A stretch of 64,000 nt of DNA from the NCBI GenBank assembly GCA_039707655.1, contig CM077666.1:401035886-401099885 (forward strand), given 5' to 3'. Positions 41,542 to 54,300 of the stretch are shown piece after piece (within the stretch, counting starts at the first letter, position 1; every line of letters begins with the position of its first letter). The notes beneath the pieces are model-generated. The model was not told the DNA's origin. It searched no databases and saw nothing but the letters and a program-made list of their open reading frames with translations. The stretch is from Elymus sibiricus. Lineage: Eukaryota > Streptophyta > Magnoliopsida > Poales > Poaceae. A program made the position numbers and the translations under genes.

Positions 41542-42452
41542 TGTCGGCCCAGTGGGACCCAGGGTACCACGGCCCATCTGCCTCTGGCCCAGGAGGCAGC
41601 GCTTGGGCCGGCCCAGGCGAGATAGCCCTGGCGTCGTCGCCCGGGAGGGATCGCCTCGCGAGGGGATAGCCTCGCGAGGCCCCTCATCACCAGGCCAAGC
41701 CCTGGCGAGGCCGGCAAGCCCCGGATCGCCTCATTGGGCAGTCCCTAGAGAGGCCGCTTTGCGGGGCATGGCACGCGGTGCCGGCCTCGGGGCGATCGGC
41801 CCGTCACGTGGGTGACGCCCCAACGACAGGACGAGGACAGCAGGGTACAACTCAGAGACAGCAGGATGCAGCTCAGGCGGGCTTCCCTTCTGGTGATAGG
41901 GGAGCAGTGGCATCTGCCTTCCTCCCGAAGGAAGCCCCAAGATGTTTCCTCTTTGGTGCAGGAGAATCAGGACGGGTCAGCGCGCCAGGATGGGGGTCAT
42001 TGCCAAGCCCACCGGTGCGTCACAAGGAGCTACTATAGCAGGCGGAGACCGCCTTTAGTCAGGATAAGCTTGCGCTCTTGTCCCCCTTTTCAATTGCCGC
42101 CCTGTGGCAACCCTTTCCCGCTCATATTTTCGGGGAAGAGGACCAAGGCACTACAAAAGGGGCAGGGCTGCTTCCATGTAAGGGGATCGACCCATTCTCC
42201 CCCACACCTCTTGTACTTCAAGCACGAGCTCTCCACAGAGCAATCCAACACAAGCAGGAGTAGGGTATTACACCGCACGGTGGCCCGAACCTAGGTAGCT
42301 CGCGCGTCCCCTTCATGTCCGGCGAGAGCCGCGAGCCCGTCGTGTCCCCGCCGTAGTCACCGTCGTGTCGTAGGTTGCCAAGCAAAGTCCCCCAGAGTTC
42401 GAATCCTAAGTTCTTGGAGAAGTTTCTTGGACGCAGATCCTAGACTCCGACA
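41542..42452 (+). repeat. 3' LTR of element C
   Basis: 911 bp, same length as the 5' LTR and aligned along its length with scattered substitutions (for example cccgtctgcc/cccatctgcc, gacaacag/gacagcag). Confidence 0.9.
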
Positions 42453-43915
42453 ACAGCTTGACGCAGAGGTCCTTCATCGCCGGCTCCGCCATCCGATGCA
42501 ACTCCATCAGCTGCTTCATCTGGTTGTTGAGGAGGGGAGGGTGTTCGGGCGCTTGAAATTGCGCCAAAAACAGCCTCTGCTCGGCCCGACCCTCCTAGGC
42601 GGCGAAGAACCTAGCCGCATCTGCCGCACTCCTCGGGAGGTCCGCAAAGGCACCCGGGGAACGCCACACCCGCGTGAGCAAAGCGAACCTGTTACCACCA
42701 AACACACTTTTCAGCAAGTACGGCTTACCATCCGCAATGAGTTTCACTTGGCGGAGTTCTTCTTGGTAGCCGCGCGCCTCCGTCCGCGGTTCCTTGGCCA
42801 CCGACCCCAATGAGGTTAGCACGGCGGCCTGCTCTTTATTCTTCTGCTCAAGGGCCTCACATTTCATGACGGCATCCTTGGGCTCTTGCTGCACTTCAGC
42901 CACTCTGGCCTCGTGCTTCTGGCTAGCGGTTCTCATCGTAGCCAGTTCGGCAGCTGCCTGTTCGGCCGCCGACCTCTGCTCCGCCGTTTCCAGCTGAGCC
43001 TTCCTCATCGCTGCGTTGAGGTTCTCGACCTCCGCGGCAGCAGCTGCAGTCATATCAGTTGACCCCGTTTAGGCTACTCACTTCAAACCTTACTTAACAA
43101 AAAAAGAGAGAAACTGCTGTAATAGACACTAGTGTGGACTTGCCTTGCGCTTCGTCGAACCGCTTGTTCAGCAGGCCGAGGTCGTCCTCGGAGCTCTTGA
43201 GCTTCCGATTCAGCTCGGCCAACTCCTCGGCGTTGGCGGCTGCCGCCGAGGATGACGCCTGCACATCACTCTACGCACATTAGCATCTGAGTTATCAATT
43301 TTCGATCCTCCGACCGGCTTTACTCAAGCCAGTCAGAGTCTCAGGGGCTACTGTGTATGAGGTTATGCATTCATATAAAAGAAATTTTCCAAGGGAAAAA
43401 CATTACTTGGCCTACCTTGAAGCCTGTGAGAAGGCCACTGAAGGCCTCCTTCAGTCCGTTGTCCATGGACCGAAGACTTTGCAACACCGCGCCCATAAGG
43501 GCACGGTGCTCTTCAGCGATAGAGGAGCTGGTTAAAGCGTCCTCCATCTCGTCCAGCCACCCAGTCGAAGCCTGCTCTGGGGTGGGCGGGGGTGGCGGGG
43601 GCACCTCGGCTCCTCCTCTCGAGGAGTCCGGAATGCTTGACTCCGGGTACCTTGTCGGTTCCGGAGCCATTCTCGGAGAGAGCTCGGATCGACCGGGCTC
43701 CTCCTCTTCATTTACCAGAGGGCTCCTCCCCTCCTGGTCTTCGGTGGCCGAGGTATGCACTGCGGCCATAATAGTGTCGGCCCCTCCCCCTGTGTCCGGC
43801 ACAGGAGGGGTCCTCCTTGACAGGACCTCCTTGGCCTCCTCAACGATCGGAGGAGGCGAGGCACGCGACTCGGTCCCGCTCTCCGCCAGCGTAGCCGGTG
43901 GAGAATCCCTCTCCG
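42453..43915 (-). pseudogene. Middle exons of element A's antisense gene: Pro-rich and coiled-coil parts
   Basis: Minus-strand exons. 43915-43416 ends DNGLKEAFSGLLTGFK at donor ttcaag|gtaggc. 43262-43143 encodes ANAEELAELNRKLKSSEDDL and ends at a GC-type donor, caag|gcaagt. From about 43048, after acceptor gactgcag, a long heptad-rich coiled coil (VENLNAAMRKAQLETAEQRS, AVMKCEALEQKNKEQAAVL) runs on. A stop at 42595-42597 breaks the last part. It resembles the coiled-coil segment of B's antisense gene in position and composition. Confidence 0.55.
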
Positions 43916-43920
43916 AGACT

Positions 43921-46900
43921 TGTGGCACCCCGGCTCAGAGAGACCGGAACACCCCGCATTCCATCCCAGAGATCAAGTCTTCTGGAATACGACACTGCTT
44001 GGCATAGAACAAACCAGCTCTTTATTATGAATAAACGGGGTACAAGGGTCCGACATTACAACGGATCACAAGGGCACGGCGACACTTCGCCTGCTAAGGT
44101 AGCTCTATGCTAGCAGCGGAACATCTCGAAGCGGAATGACTTCTAGCAGCGGAACGACAACGACAGTGATGAACTCCACACCGCAGGGACTCTGGCTGGG
44201 ACGTATCCTAGAGCGCAAGCTCGAGATCCTCAACAAGCAAACACGGCATCACCTGCAATCTAGCATGACACGCCAGGTGAGTACTTTGAATGTACTCGCA
44301 AGCTCACAGCAACCAAAGCAATCAAGACATACAACAGCATGGCATTTATAGGTTAATCTTCAAAGATGAACATGATACTATTGGAACAACATGAGCATGG
44401 CAACAATGTGAGCATGGCATGTACATATAATTCATGATATGAACAGGATGATACTAGCACTAGCATGTAAGGGGGTCGACATTTAAGGTCTCATGAACCA
44501 ACTTACTCTGCTCGGAGGTTATCTCGTAACCACCAACTTACCATCGTGATCATCACATGATCACCTCAGGATCAACCAAGCTCGGTATCAACTATACCAT
44601 CGTGATCATCACATGACCACACGGAGCTTGATCTCTTCCTGTGGTCATCGCACGACCACATAAAGATCAACCAACTTCTTCCTCATGGAACCGGGGTTGT
44701 TTATTATTCAGGTTATTATTTCTATTGACCCATAGTGTGACCTACTACGAACTGTGTCCATGACCGAGGACGCGGCTATCGATAGATTATACACTCTGCA
44801 GAGGTTAGTACATTGTACCCACACTACGGAACTCATGGCCTCGTGCTCCCATTCGGGTGGACCAACGATGTTCCGACAAAACCAGTCTATTGCATGACAC
44901 TCTCCCGGCCACTCCCGACAAACTCCCCTTTGGGCTATGTCCTGGGTCGCCCCGATGTCAACTCATGACATCCGCCACCTTCGTGGCTGCCACCGTCGTG
45001 GCAAGTGTGGCTGCACTGGTTAGCTCGATTCGGTGGCACCATGACTCAGCCAACAGATTTGTTCAAGTTCAATTAATGTCAGGTTCAACTTGAATGGTGA
45101 GGAGCCGAGTCACAATAAAAGTAACATGACAATGCATATGAGCATGATACCAGTGTAACCATGGATGGGCAACATAATCATTTAACAACATAACATCGAC
45201 AATAATAAATCATTTAATCTACTAGATGCAAATGAGCATGGCATAACGATGATCATGAATATCACAAGTACTTTCATATCAAACCGTAACTACTCATGTG
45301 AGCTTAACATTATTACTAGCATCAGAAATGATTACAAGAATAAATCATGATAAGAATATCCTTAGCAATTAATCATATCACTCACTAAATGAAAATGAAC
45401 ATGGCATAAACAATGAGCATGGATTCACAAGCATATATATAGCATTCACAAAATAATTAAATGAGCAAACAATTATTAAATATTCAAGTGGAAACCATGG
45501 CTATTGCAATGCCATCATGCAAGTGGCTGTTGTGGCTTGCCTGGGGATGGAGGATACACCGGGGAGAAGTGCGGAGACACTCGCGGAAAAATCGCCGGAA
45601 AAGTTTCCCTCTCGGAGGGGGCTGAATAAGGGCAGGGGCAAAATGGTCATTTTTAGAGTGTGACAACAGCATGAAAATTGTACCAACGGAACGGGCTCGA
45701 CGAACAAAGAACGTGGGATTTTGAATCACCTGAATCGGAGTCTCGGTTGAAAAGTTACGGACGTTCGTTCGTTAGTTAGAAAAACAAATAAAAACTGAGC
45801 TTTTCTGTGCTTAACCAACGAACGCCCGCTATTTAGAGGTTTCGGCCGGCTGGGTTAAAATAGAAGGCGCCTTTGGGAAAATACGCTTTCAAACGGAAGA
45901 AACGTATTCTAGTCCGAAGAAACACATAATACGCTTTCGTTTACTGAAGACGTACTTTCTCAAAACCGCTTCCACTAAAAAACGCGGGCCCGGGGCCTCT
46001 TTGGATGACAGGTGGGGTCTCTGGTGGTGGGGCCCACCCGGCCTGGCTCTCTTCTTCCTCCCGCGCGGCGCGTGCCTGGCCGAGACAGAGGCCGGCCCCG
46101 ACGGTGATAGCTGGAGCTACCGGCCGTCTCCAGCGGTGCCCGGCATACCGTTGAGCTCGTGGGGCTGAGCTGCGTCGGATGGACTGCCACACGGGCGCCG
46201 GGTATGACGGGAGAGAGAGAGACTTCAGCCGCGGCGGACGGCGACTCCGGGCGGCGGTGGTCATGGCGCTATGGCCGAGGAAAAGAGGGGAGAAGGTAGG
46301 GGGCGGCTCCCGGATGGCTATGGTGGACTCCATAACAGGCTAGGTGGAGCAGAGGGGGTCGTGGAGCTTGAATTCGAGCTGAAGCCCGCGGCGGCCATGG
46401 CGGCCAGGGAGGGTGAGGAGAGCTCCGAGAGGTCGATTGGGTGGCCGGGGAGGCTTGTAGGAGGGGGTTGAGGAGGTTGATGAGGTCGAACGAGCTCGGG
46501 AACGGCTATGTATAGCCCGGCGTTGATGCCGTGGCCGGACGACGACGGACGCTCGCGGTTGATGCTCTCTGGCTCGTCCGCGTGCACGAGCGCATGCGCG
46601 GAGGGGGGGAGGGGTCTAGGGGAGGTGCATACGGTGCAAAGTTATCGCGGGGAGGAAGAGGACAATGGCTAAGCGACGACGGCCACGGGCATCCCGGGAC
46701 GGCGTGCTCGCCGGAGCGGAAAGAGGGGAGGGGGAGGGGTCCAGAGAGTATACGCGGACGCATGAGAGTGGTGGCGATGTTGTGGACATGGTGCGGTGGC
46801 GGGAGCTCGGCGTTTGGGCGGCGACAGAGGGTCCCGACGGCCAGAGCACGCTTTCGGCGTGCCAGACCGCGCGGTCACCGCGTGCACAGGCGCACGCGGT

Positions 46901-48186
46901 GCACTCTGGCCAATCAAACGATGTCTAGCGTGTTGTCTCTCCTAAGTGGGTCCTACCTGAGGTGATAGATCGAAGAAAGGCACTGTGGGTGGATGGGAGA
47001 GGTCGACTGAACTTTGCTGTTGCAAACTTAAGCAGGAAGTATTGATCAACTTAGAGGGCATAAGAACTAAGCAAGATGTCACAGAGTCTTAGAGTAGGAA
47101 GGACTACCATCCTGTGAATTTTGAGGTCATTAGGACAAGTATTTAACCTAGTTGCTTTGCAACTGCAAAAAGTAGGCCAGAATCTAGATCAGGAAGTAGC
47201 ACTCACATAGGGTGTTGGATTGAGCTGAAAATTGGTGGAGAATTATCATTTGTGAATCTGGAGATACCATAATTTTTTTATCCCATTTGGATAAGTAGAA
47301 ATGGTACTTCCTTCACAATGCTCCTCACTGGACAGAAACTTGGGGGAATTTTTCAGAGAAAATGGCTTGGCAAAATAATGTGATTTTTGGCATGCTCACA
47401 TTATTTAGGGATATTTAGGTCCTGGATGAATTTCAGAATTTTTGAAGCAATATAAAGTATAGTTGCTTCACAAACTGAAATTGTGACCAGAAACCAAGAT
47501 TTGAAGGTGTGCTCACATAGATTGTTCGATGAAGATGAAATTTGGTGGAGAGCAATGGCTTGACCATATAAATGCTCTACCAAAATTTAAACTCATTTGG
47601 ATAATCCTAGCTAGTACTTCCTTCACAAAGCTTCTCTCTGGTCAGAAACTTTGGGAATTTGCTGAGGAAGATTTACTAGGAAAATGAAGCTGAATTTTGG
47701 CATGTGGAAATTATTTCGATATGAGAGAGTGCCCAAATTTTTTGAGGGCAATCAAGAAAATATAAATAGCACTTCCTTCACAAAGTGCCATTCTGGACAG
47801 AATGGAAAATGAATATTCCTGGATTATTTTTGAACTAGGCAATGATGGGTTTTGACATATTGGTGGAAGATATGATCCAAAGAATTTATGAGAATTTTGT
47901 GGGAATTTTGTGGAAGCCAGAAATATAGGTTGCTTCACAACCTAGGGCAAACAGGGTTATTCCTTTAATAGGAAAAGGAATATTCCCAATAAATAAATAT
48001 TGGGGTTGGGCTAAGATGGTAATGACATGGCCTTGGGATAGATTTGAGAATGACCAGCCACTAGGAAGTGGCAGGAGAGAAGATTTTCCCAGGTTTCAAG
48101 ACCACATAGCCACGGAAAAAGAACTCCAAATAAAACTTCGAAGAAATCCAAAAGAAAAAGAAAGGGCCAAAAATCGGGGTGTTACA
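43921..48186 (-). repeat. 3' LTR of element E (left copy)
   Basis: 4266 bp, plus-strand reading tgtggcaccccggctcag to cggggtgttaca. It lacks a ~165-bp block that the other LTR has at 52409-52573. A GC-rich part (about 45960-46960) is followed by an AT-rich part. Confidence 0.88.
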
Positions 48187-48200
48187 AACCTACCCCCCTT
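48187..48200 (-). other. Polypurine tract of element E
   Basis: The minus strand reads aaggggggtaggtt directly before the LTR start tgtaacacc. Confidence 0.7.
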
Positions 48201-49149
48201 ACGATAAATCTCGTTCTCGAGATTTGGTTGCTCAGGGAACAAATATGAATATTCTGACTTAAGGAAACCGTTTCCAACTCGGGTATCCTTTTCCTTTATA
48301 AATTGTTCCCACTGAATTGCATCTGGCTGACTGACTTGCTCTGGGGTGGTTTGATTCATTGTATCCAACATTCTGACAGGTCTTGCTTCATATGTTCATC
48401 CTTGCTCTGACTTCAATTCTTTTATGTCTGCTGGCTTATCTGATATTATCATGACCGGGATTTCCATAAGTCCGGGAGTGACTTCCATTTGACGTGACAT
48501 TCTTCTATCCAGCACTGATAGTATCAATGGAGCCGTGAACAAATTTCCTCGGTGGACATGAAACATTGGATTACTCAAGTAGATGCATATCCTCCGGGTT
48601 CAAAACAATGCTGAGAATCATGGCCGTTCTTTTTGGCAGAATCTGACTACTGGTAGGGAGTTCTGAATTATCTTGGCTGACTTCTTTGTCTCAGATCCGT
48701 ACTGACGATTCAACTGTCACCCTGATATGAGGTCCTTACGAACAGAGTAGACCCCTTGGGTGTGTGTTCATGGTGATCAATACGGATTCAGACTGTCTTG
48801 GGTATCCGTACCATGTTGTTCATGCCACCATTATCATACCGGTATTGCTGGTCTTGCTCCTCCATTATTGTTGCCTTCTGTCCGGATCTTTTGCTGAAAG
48901 AGCTTGGCCATATATATCCTTAATTCTTCGTGTCACCATAGGTGCTGTCAGGTGCAATATTCTGGCAGTCATACCTTATCCTCAGGCAGTGCAGCAACGT
49001 TTAACTGGCAAGTTCACCAGCTCTAACTGTATGGCAATGATCCTCCGAACCTTTGCTTGAAATCGGCAAATAAATCAGTAGCCACCAGAACGGTCTTTAC
49101 AACTCAGATCTGGGACATTACTGAAATAACTCAACCATGGCCCACGGCA

Positions 49150-49400
49150 GCTGACAAGCAGCTTAGAGCATGAGGCCGTGTTGATAAGAAGAATGTAGCA
49201 GTTCCCTAAGACGGCCGAAGAACAACTCAGAGCATAGGGTCACTGCTACGAAAAGAAACTCAACAGCTGCCCGAGACATCCAAAAAGCAGCTCAGAACAC
49301 GGGTCTGTTGTTGAAAAGAGAAATATAAAGGCGGCATCCACCCTGAACGGCCGAAAGCAGCTCAGAACACAGGCGTGGTGCCGTTACCAGAGAAAAGGGG
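49150..49400. repeat. Imperfect 63-80-bp tandem repeat in element E
   Basis: Blocks gcagcttagagcat (49159), acaactcagagcat (49222), gcagctcagaacac (49287) and gcagctcagaacac (49367) recur. Each is followed by a similar gt(t/c)gttg.../gccg(a) segment. Confidence 0.6.
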
Positions 49401-49874
49401 AAGCAAGGGTTCATCATGATCATATACCAGGTTCACAGTTACTTGTATAGAGCTCACTGTTGTGGTCAATCATGCATGACGGTGACAGGGGTTAATGATA
49501 TCACTTTGTCGGGTGTGAGGAAGCTGGCCTTGATATCCCCTGTCAAGATTGTTGTTCCAACATTGTCTTACTTCCTAGCTTGTTAGACATTGCATCCCAC
49601 TGAGGTGTATACTGGCTTTCTTCCTCTTGCTGTGGTTGTCGGATTCTCACCGTGCTTGTATCATCGTGCGAGTGACTTGCATGACCTTGGCAGCATGCTC
49701 ACAATATATATATGGAAGCATGTGTATCTGAGCATTTGATTCCTGAGGCAGACACTTGTGTCCTGAGTAGCTCGTGTTTCTGACCAAACTGTTGCGGCTC
49801 TGATTCTTGGGATGCATTGCCATATGCTGCCAACTCACTGTGTAATATCTTGTACCAATGCAGATGACGGTTTG

Positions 49875-50187
49875 TAGTGCCGTACTGACAAGGACTGGAT
49901 AGCTTGTGTCGTAAGCCATCGAGAGTAGCGTGCTGAGGAAGGCTGGATATCTTACACTCGAAGCTTTTGCCGGGATAGCGTGCTGAAGAAGACTGGGTAT
50001 CGTACCCCAGAAGCTTTTCCCTTGGTTGCTTACTGAGGAAGACTCGGTGCCTTCTGCCAGAAGCTTTCTGCAATAGCTTACTGAAGAAGACTGAGGAACC
50101 TTACGTCGTAAGCTTCTTTGGTAGCGTGCGGAGTAAGACTGGATTTTCTTACACCAGAAGCTTTTCGCTCTAGTGTGCGGACTGAAT
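49875..50187. repeat. ~49-bp minisatellite in element E, six copies
   Basis: Units start (t)agcgtgctgaggaag-like at 49926, 49977, 50027, 50075, 50123 and 50172 (periods 51, 50, 48, 48, 49). Each carries ...agaagcttt... about 35 bp later. Copies differ at many bases, so the array is old or constrained. Confidence 0.75.
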
Positions 50188-51311
50188 GCCATATATATAC
50201 CCTTGATATTCCTTTGACTGGAAGTGTACTGTTGTCTTGCACACACATTGTCTTCCAGTGGGTTCATTACGATGGTGATGGTTGCACATTGAGGCAGTCT
50301 TGATGCTGATAGTTATTCCAGAATATCATTTGTATTCAAACCGAATATTCTCAATATAATGCAGTCGGCTGATAATTCCATACTGTATAGCTGAGCTTCA
50401 AAATATTTGAACTCCTCACTGATTCTTCGAGTCCGGTCTCGATTGATGAGCAACTTTCATAAGGGAAAATAAGGTAACACCGAGGGCCCAAAGAAAGAAG
50501 CAAAAGAAACGACTGAACAAAAGCACACACAACATTAGGATTACATACAAGCAACATCACATTTCACAGCTATTCACCTCACTATGCATGCCTACTTAAG
50601 CACACAATTCTCGAAGGAACTCCGGTACTACGATCTAATATGCTGTGGCGGTGTGCACGAAAATGGGTCGGCGTGTGGAGTGGTTGGTGCAAACAGAGTT
50701 ACACCAAAAGCTGGCTCAGCACCGGTTGCATCTGGACGGGCTTAGGGGTGAGGACGGACTTGGTGATCATGTAGCGAGACACGGATGTCACGGCCATATC
50801 ATCATCAAGCGTACGGAAGGGAACCGTACTCGTCCAGAAAATGGGTGATAGGGTAGGATAGCGGTGGAAAGCAGGGTTTGCTGGCATTGCCCTTTCCTGA
50901 TAGCAAAGATCAGTAAGGGTTGCCAAGGCAATGGGTTGGATGGCAGGATCCGGGGTAGAAACATGTCTACCACCGAAACAATAGGTGTGGCTGAAGAGAA
51001 AAATATTGGTGCGATACCTGTGCATCAATCCTGCAAGTGATCGACACCACTAGGTACCTCGGCATCACTCCGCTGGGACAGAGATGACACCAAATACCAT
51101 CGAGCAAGTATGCAAAACAGGAGGGTGCAGGTAGTGGATCGAAACCGATGCCACCTACACTCACAAGATCAAATCGTTAGTGATAATATAATAAGTCTAT
51201 ATGCATGCTATGCGACAAACAAATGCAGCAATCAAATGCAACAAGCAAGCTAGACTCTGAACTACCGGTTTCTAACGCTCGCGCGGACTAGGGCGTCCTA
51301 CAGCCAGACCT

Positions 51312-51323
51312 GCTCTGATACCA
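51312..51323 (-). other. Primer-binding site of element E (initiator tRNA-Met)
   Basis: The minus strand reads tggtatcagagc, the classic complement of the 3' end of initiator tRNA-Met, five bases from the LTR border (agcct). It fixes the element's orientation. Confidence 0.85.
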
Positions 51324-51328
51324 AGCCT

Positions 51329-54300
51329 TGTGGCACCCCTGCTCAGAGAGACCGGAACACCCCGCATTCCAGCCCAGAGATCAAGTCTTCTGGAATATGA
51401 CACTGCTTGGCATAGAACAAACCAGCTCTTTATTATGAATAAACGGGGTACAAGGGTCCGATATTACAACGGATCACAAGGGCACGGCGACACTTCGCCT
51501 GCTAAGGTAGCTCTATGCTAGCAGCGGAACATCTCGAAGCGGAATGACTTCTAGCAGCGGAACGACAACGACAATGATGAACTCCACTCCGCAGGGACTC
51601 TGGCTGGGACGTATCCTAGAGCGCAACCTCGAGATCCTCGACAAGCAAACACGGCATCACCTGCAATCTGGCATGACACGCCAGGTGAGTACTTTGAATG
51701 TACTCGCAAGCTCACAGCAACCAAAGCAATCAAGACATACAACAGCATGGCATTTATAGGTTAATCTTCAAAGATGAACATGATACTACTGGAACAACAT
51801 GAGCATGGCAACAACATGAGCATGTCATGTACATATAATTCATGATATGAACTGGATGATACTAGCACTAGCATGTAAGGGGGTCGACGTTTAAGGTCTC
51901 ATGGACCAACTTACTCTGCTCGGAGGTTATCTCGTAACCACCAACTTACCATCGTGATCATCACACGATCACCTCAGGATCAACCAAGCTTGGTATCAAC
52001 TATACCATCGTGATCATCACATGACCACACGGAGCTTGATCTCTTCCTGTGGTCATCGCACGACCACATAAAGATCAACCAACTTCTTCCTCATGGAACC
52101 GGGGTTGTTTATTATTCAGGTTATTATTTCTGTTGACCCATAGTGTGACCTACTACGAACTGTGTCCATGACCGAGGACGCGGCTATCGATAGATTATAC
52201 ACTCTGCAGAGGTTAGTACACTGTACCCACACTATGGAACTCATGGCCTCGTGCTCCCATTCGGGTGGACCAACGATGTTCCGACAAAACCAGTCTATTG
52301 CATGACACTCTCCCGGCCACTCCCGACAAACTCCCCTTTGGGCTATGTCCTGGGTCGCCCCGATGTCAACTCGTGACATCCGCCACCTTCGTGGCTGCTA
52401 CCGTCGTGTCCCAACAAAACAAACTCGTCCCAAACGGGGACAACCGCGCGCAAACAACTCGGGCACAAGGCTTATGGCCGCCTACCTGATCAGGGTAGCA
52501 CGCGCATAACCTTCCCTAGTTGGAGGCACCGGCGAGAGGCATGACAATAGACCGCATTAGGGCCCCCCATAAGGCAAGTGTGGCTGCACTGGTTAGCTCG
52601 ATTCGGTGGCACCATGACTCAGCCAACAGATTTGTTCAAGTTCAATTAATGTCAGGTTCAACTTGAATGGTGAGGAGCCGAGTCACAATAAAAGTAACAT
52701 GACAATGCATATGAGCATGATACCAGTGTAACCATGGATGGGCAACATAATCATTTAACAACATAACATCGACAATAATAAATCATTTAATCTACTAGAT
52801 GCAAATGCGCATGGCATAACGATGATCATGAATATCACAAGTACTTTCATATCAAACCGTAACTACTCATGTGAGCTTAACATTATTACTAGCATCAGAA
52901 AAGATTACAAGAATAAATCATGATAAGAATATCCTTAGCAATTAATCATATCACTCACTAGATGAAAATGAACATGGCATAAACAATGAGCATGGATTCA
53001 CAAGCATATATATAGCATTCACAAAATAATTAAATGAGCAAACAATTACTAAATATTCAAGTGGAAACCATGGCTATTGCAATGCCATCATGCAAGTGGC
53101 TGTTGTGGCTTGCCTGGGGATGGAGGATACACCGGGGAGAAGTGCGGAGACACTCGAGGAAAAATCACCGGAAAAGTTTCCCTCTCGGTGGGGGCTGAAT
53201 AAGGGCAGGGGCAAAATGGTCATTTTCAGAGTGTGACAACAGCATGAAAATTGTACCAACGGAACGGGCTCGACGAACAGAGAACGTGGGATTTTGAATC
53301 ACCTGAATCGGAGTCTCGGTTGAAAAGTTACGGACGTTCGTTCGTTAGTCAGAAAAACAAATAAAAACTGAGCTTTTCTGTGCTTAACCAACGAACGCCC
53401 GCTATTTAGAGGTTTCGGCCGGCTGGGTTAAAACAGAAGGCGCCTTTGGGAAAATACGCTTTCAAACGGAAGAAACGTATTCTAGTCCGAAGAAACACAT
53501 AATACACTTTCGTTTACTGAAGACGTACTTTCTCAAAACCGCTTCCACTAAAAAAACGCGGGCCCGGGGCCTCTTTGGATGACAGGTGGGGTCTCTGGTG
53601 GTGGGGCCTGCCCGGCCTGGCTCTCTTCTTCCTCCCGCGCGGCGCGCGCCTGGCCGAGACAGAGGCCGGCCCCGACGGTGATAGCCGGAGCTACCGGCCG
53701 TCTCCGGCGGTGCCCGGCATACCGTTGAGCTCGTGGGGCTGAGCCGCGTCGGATGGACTGCCACACGGGTGCCGGGGATGACGGGAGAGAGAGAGACTTC
53801 AGCCGCGGCGGACGGCGACTCCGGGCGGCAGTGGTCATGACGCTATGGCCGAGGAAAGGAGGGGAGAAGGTAGGGGGCGGCTCCCGGATGGCTATGGTGG
53901 ACTCCATAACAGGCTAGGTGGAGCGGAGGGGGTCGTGGAGCTTGAATTCGAGCTGAAGCCCGCGGCGGCCATGGCGGCCAGGGAGGGTGAGGAGAGCTCC
54001 GAGAGGTCGATTGGGTGGCCGGGGAGGCTTGTAGGAGGGGGTTGAGGAGGTTGATGAGGTCGAACGAGCTCGGGAACGGCTATGTATAGGCCGGCGTTGA
54101 TGCCGTGGCCGGACGACGACGGACGCTCGCGGTTGATGCTCTCTGGCTCGTCCACGTGCACGAGCGCATGCGCGGAGGGGGGGAGGGGTCTAGGGGAGGT
54201 GCATACGGTGCAAAGTTATCGCGGGGAGGAAGAGGACAATGGCTAAGCGACGACGGCCACGGGCATCCCGGGACGGCGTGCTCGCCGGAGCGGAAAGAGG

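Larger units (their letters stand above)
33604..42452 (+). mobile_element. GC-rich Gypsy element C with an antisense B3 gene
   Basis: 8849 bp with two 911-bp LTRs (33604-34514, 41542-42452). Flanks are acaac (33599-33603) and acagc (42453-42457), a 5-bp duplication with one mismatch. Primer-binding region tttggcgcgccaggta at 34515; polypurine tract ccgggggctac before 41542. The pol gene is decayed by several stops and a frameshift. LTR differences of a few percent by eye make it older than B. It splits the last exon of A's antisense gene, whose frame continues across the insertion. Confidence 0.88.
48201..51311 (-). other. Non-coding internal domain of element E
   Basis: No retroviral-type domain on either strand. 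The longest frame (206 codons, minus, 50267-49647) runs through a ~49-bp tandem array and looks incidental. LARD cores are reported to keep conserved RNA structure, so packaging signals may lie here. Confidence 0.65.

Noticed and set aside
42395..42410. tRNA gene suspected from agttcgaatcct in the LTRs of element C
   Set aside because: Only a B-box-like word is present. No A box, cloverleaf or anticodon arm can be built around it.
46531..46965. 144-codon frame, repeated at 54105-54539
   Set aside because: The two copies lie at the same place in the two LTRs of element E. Duplication follows from LTR identity, not from gene conservation, and there is no domain.
49875..50187. CRISPR-like array
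   Set aside because: The ~49-bp units abut and diverge throughout, with no constant repeat separated by unique spacers, and the DNA is plant nuclear.
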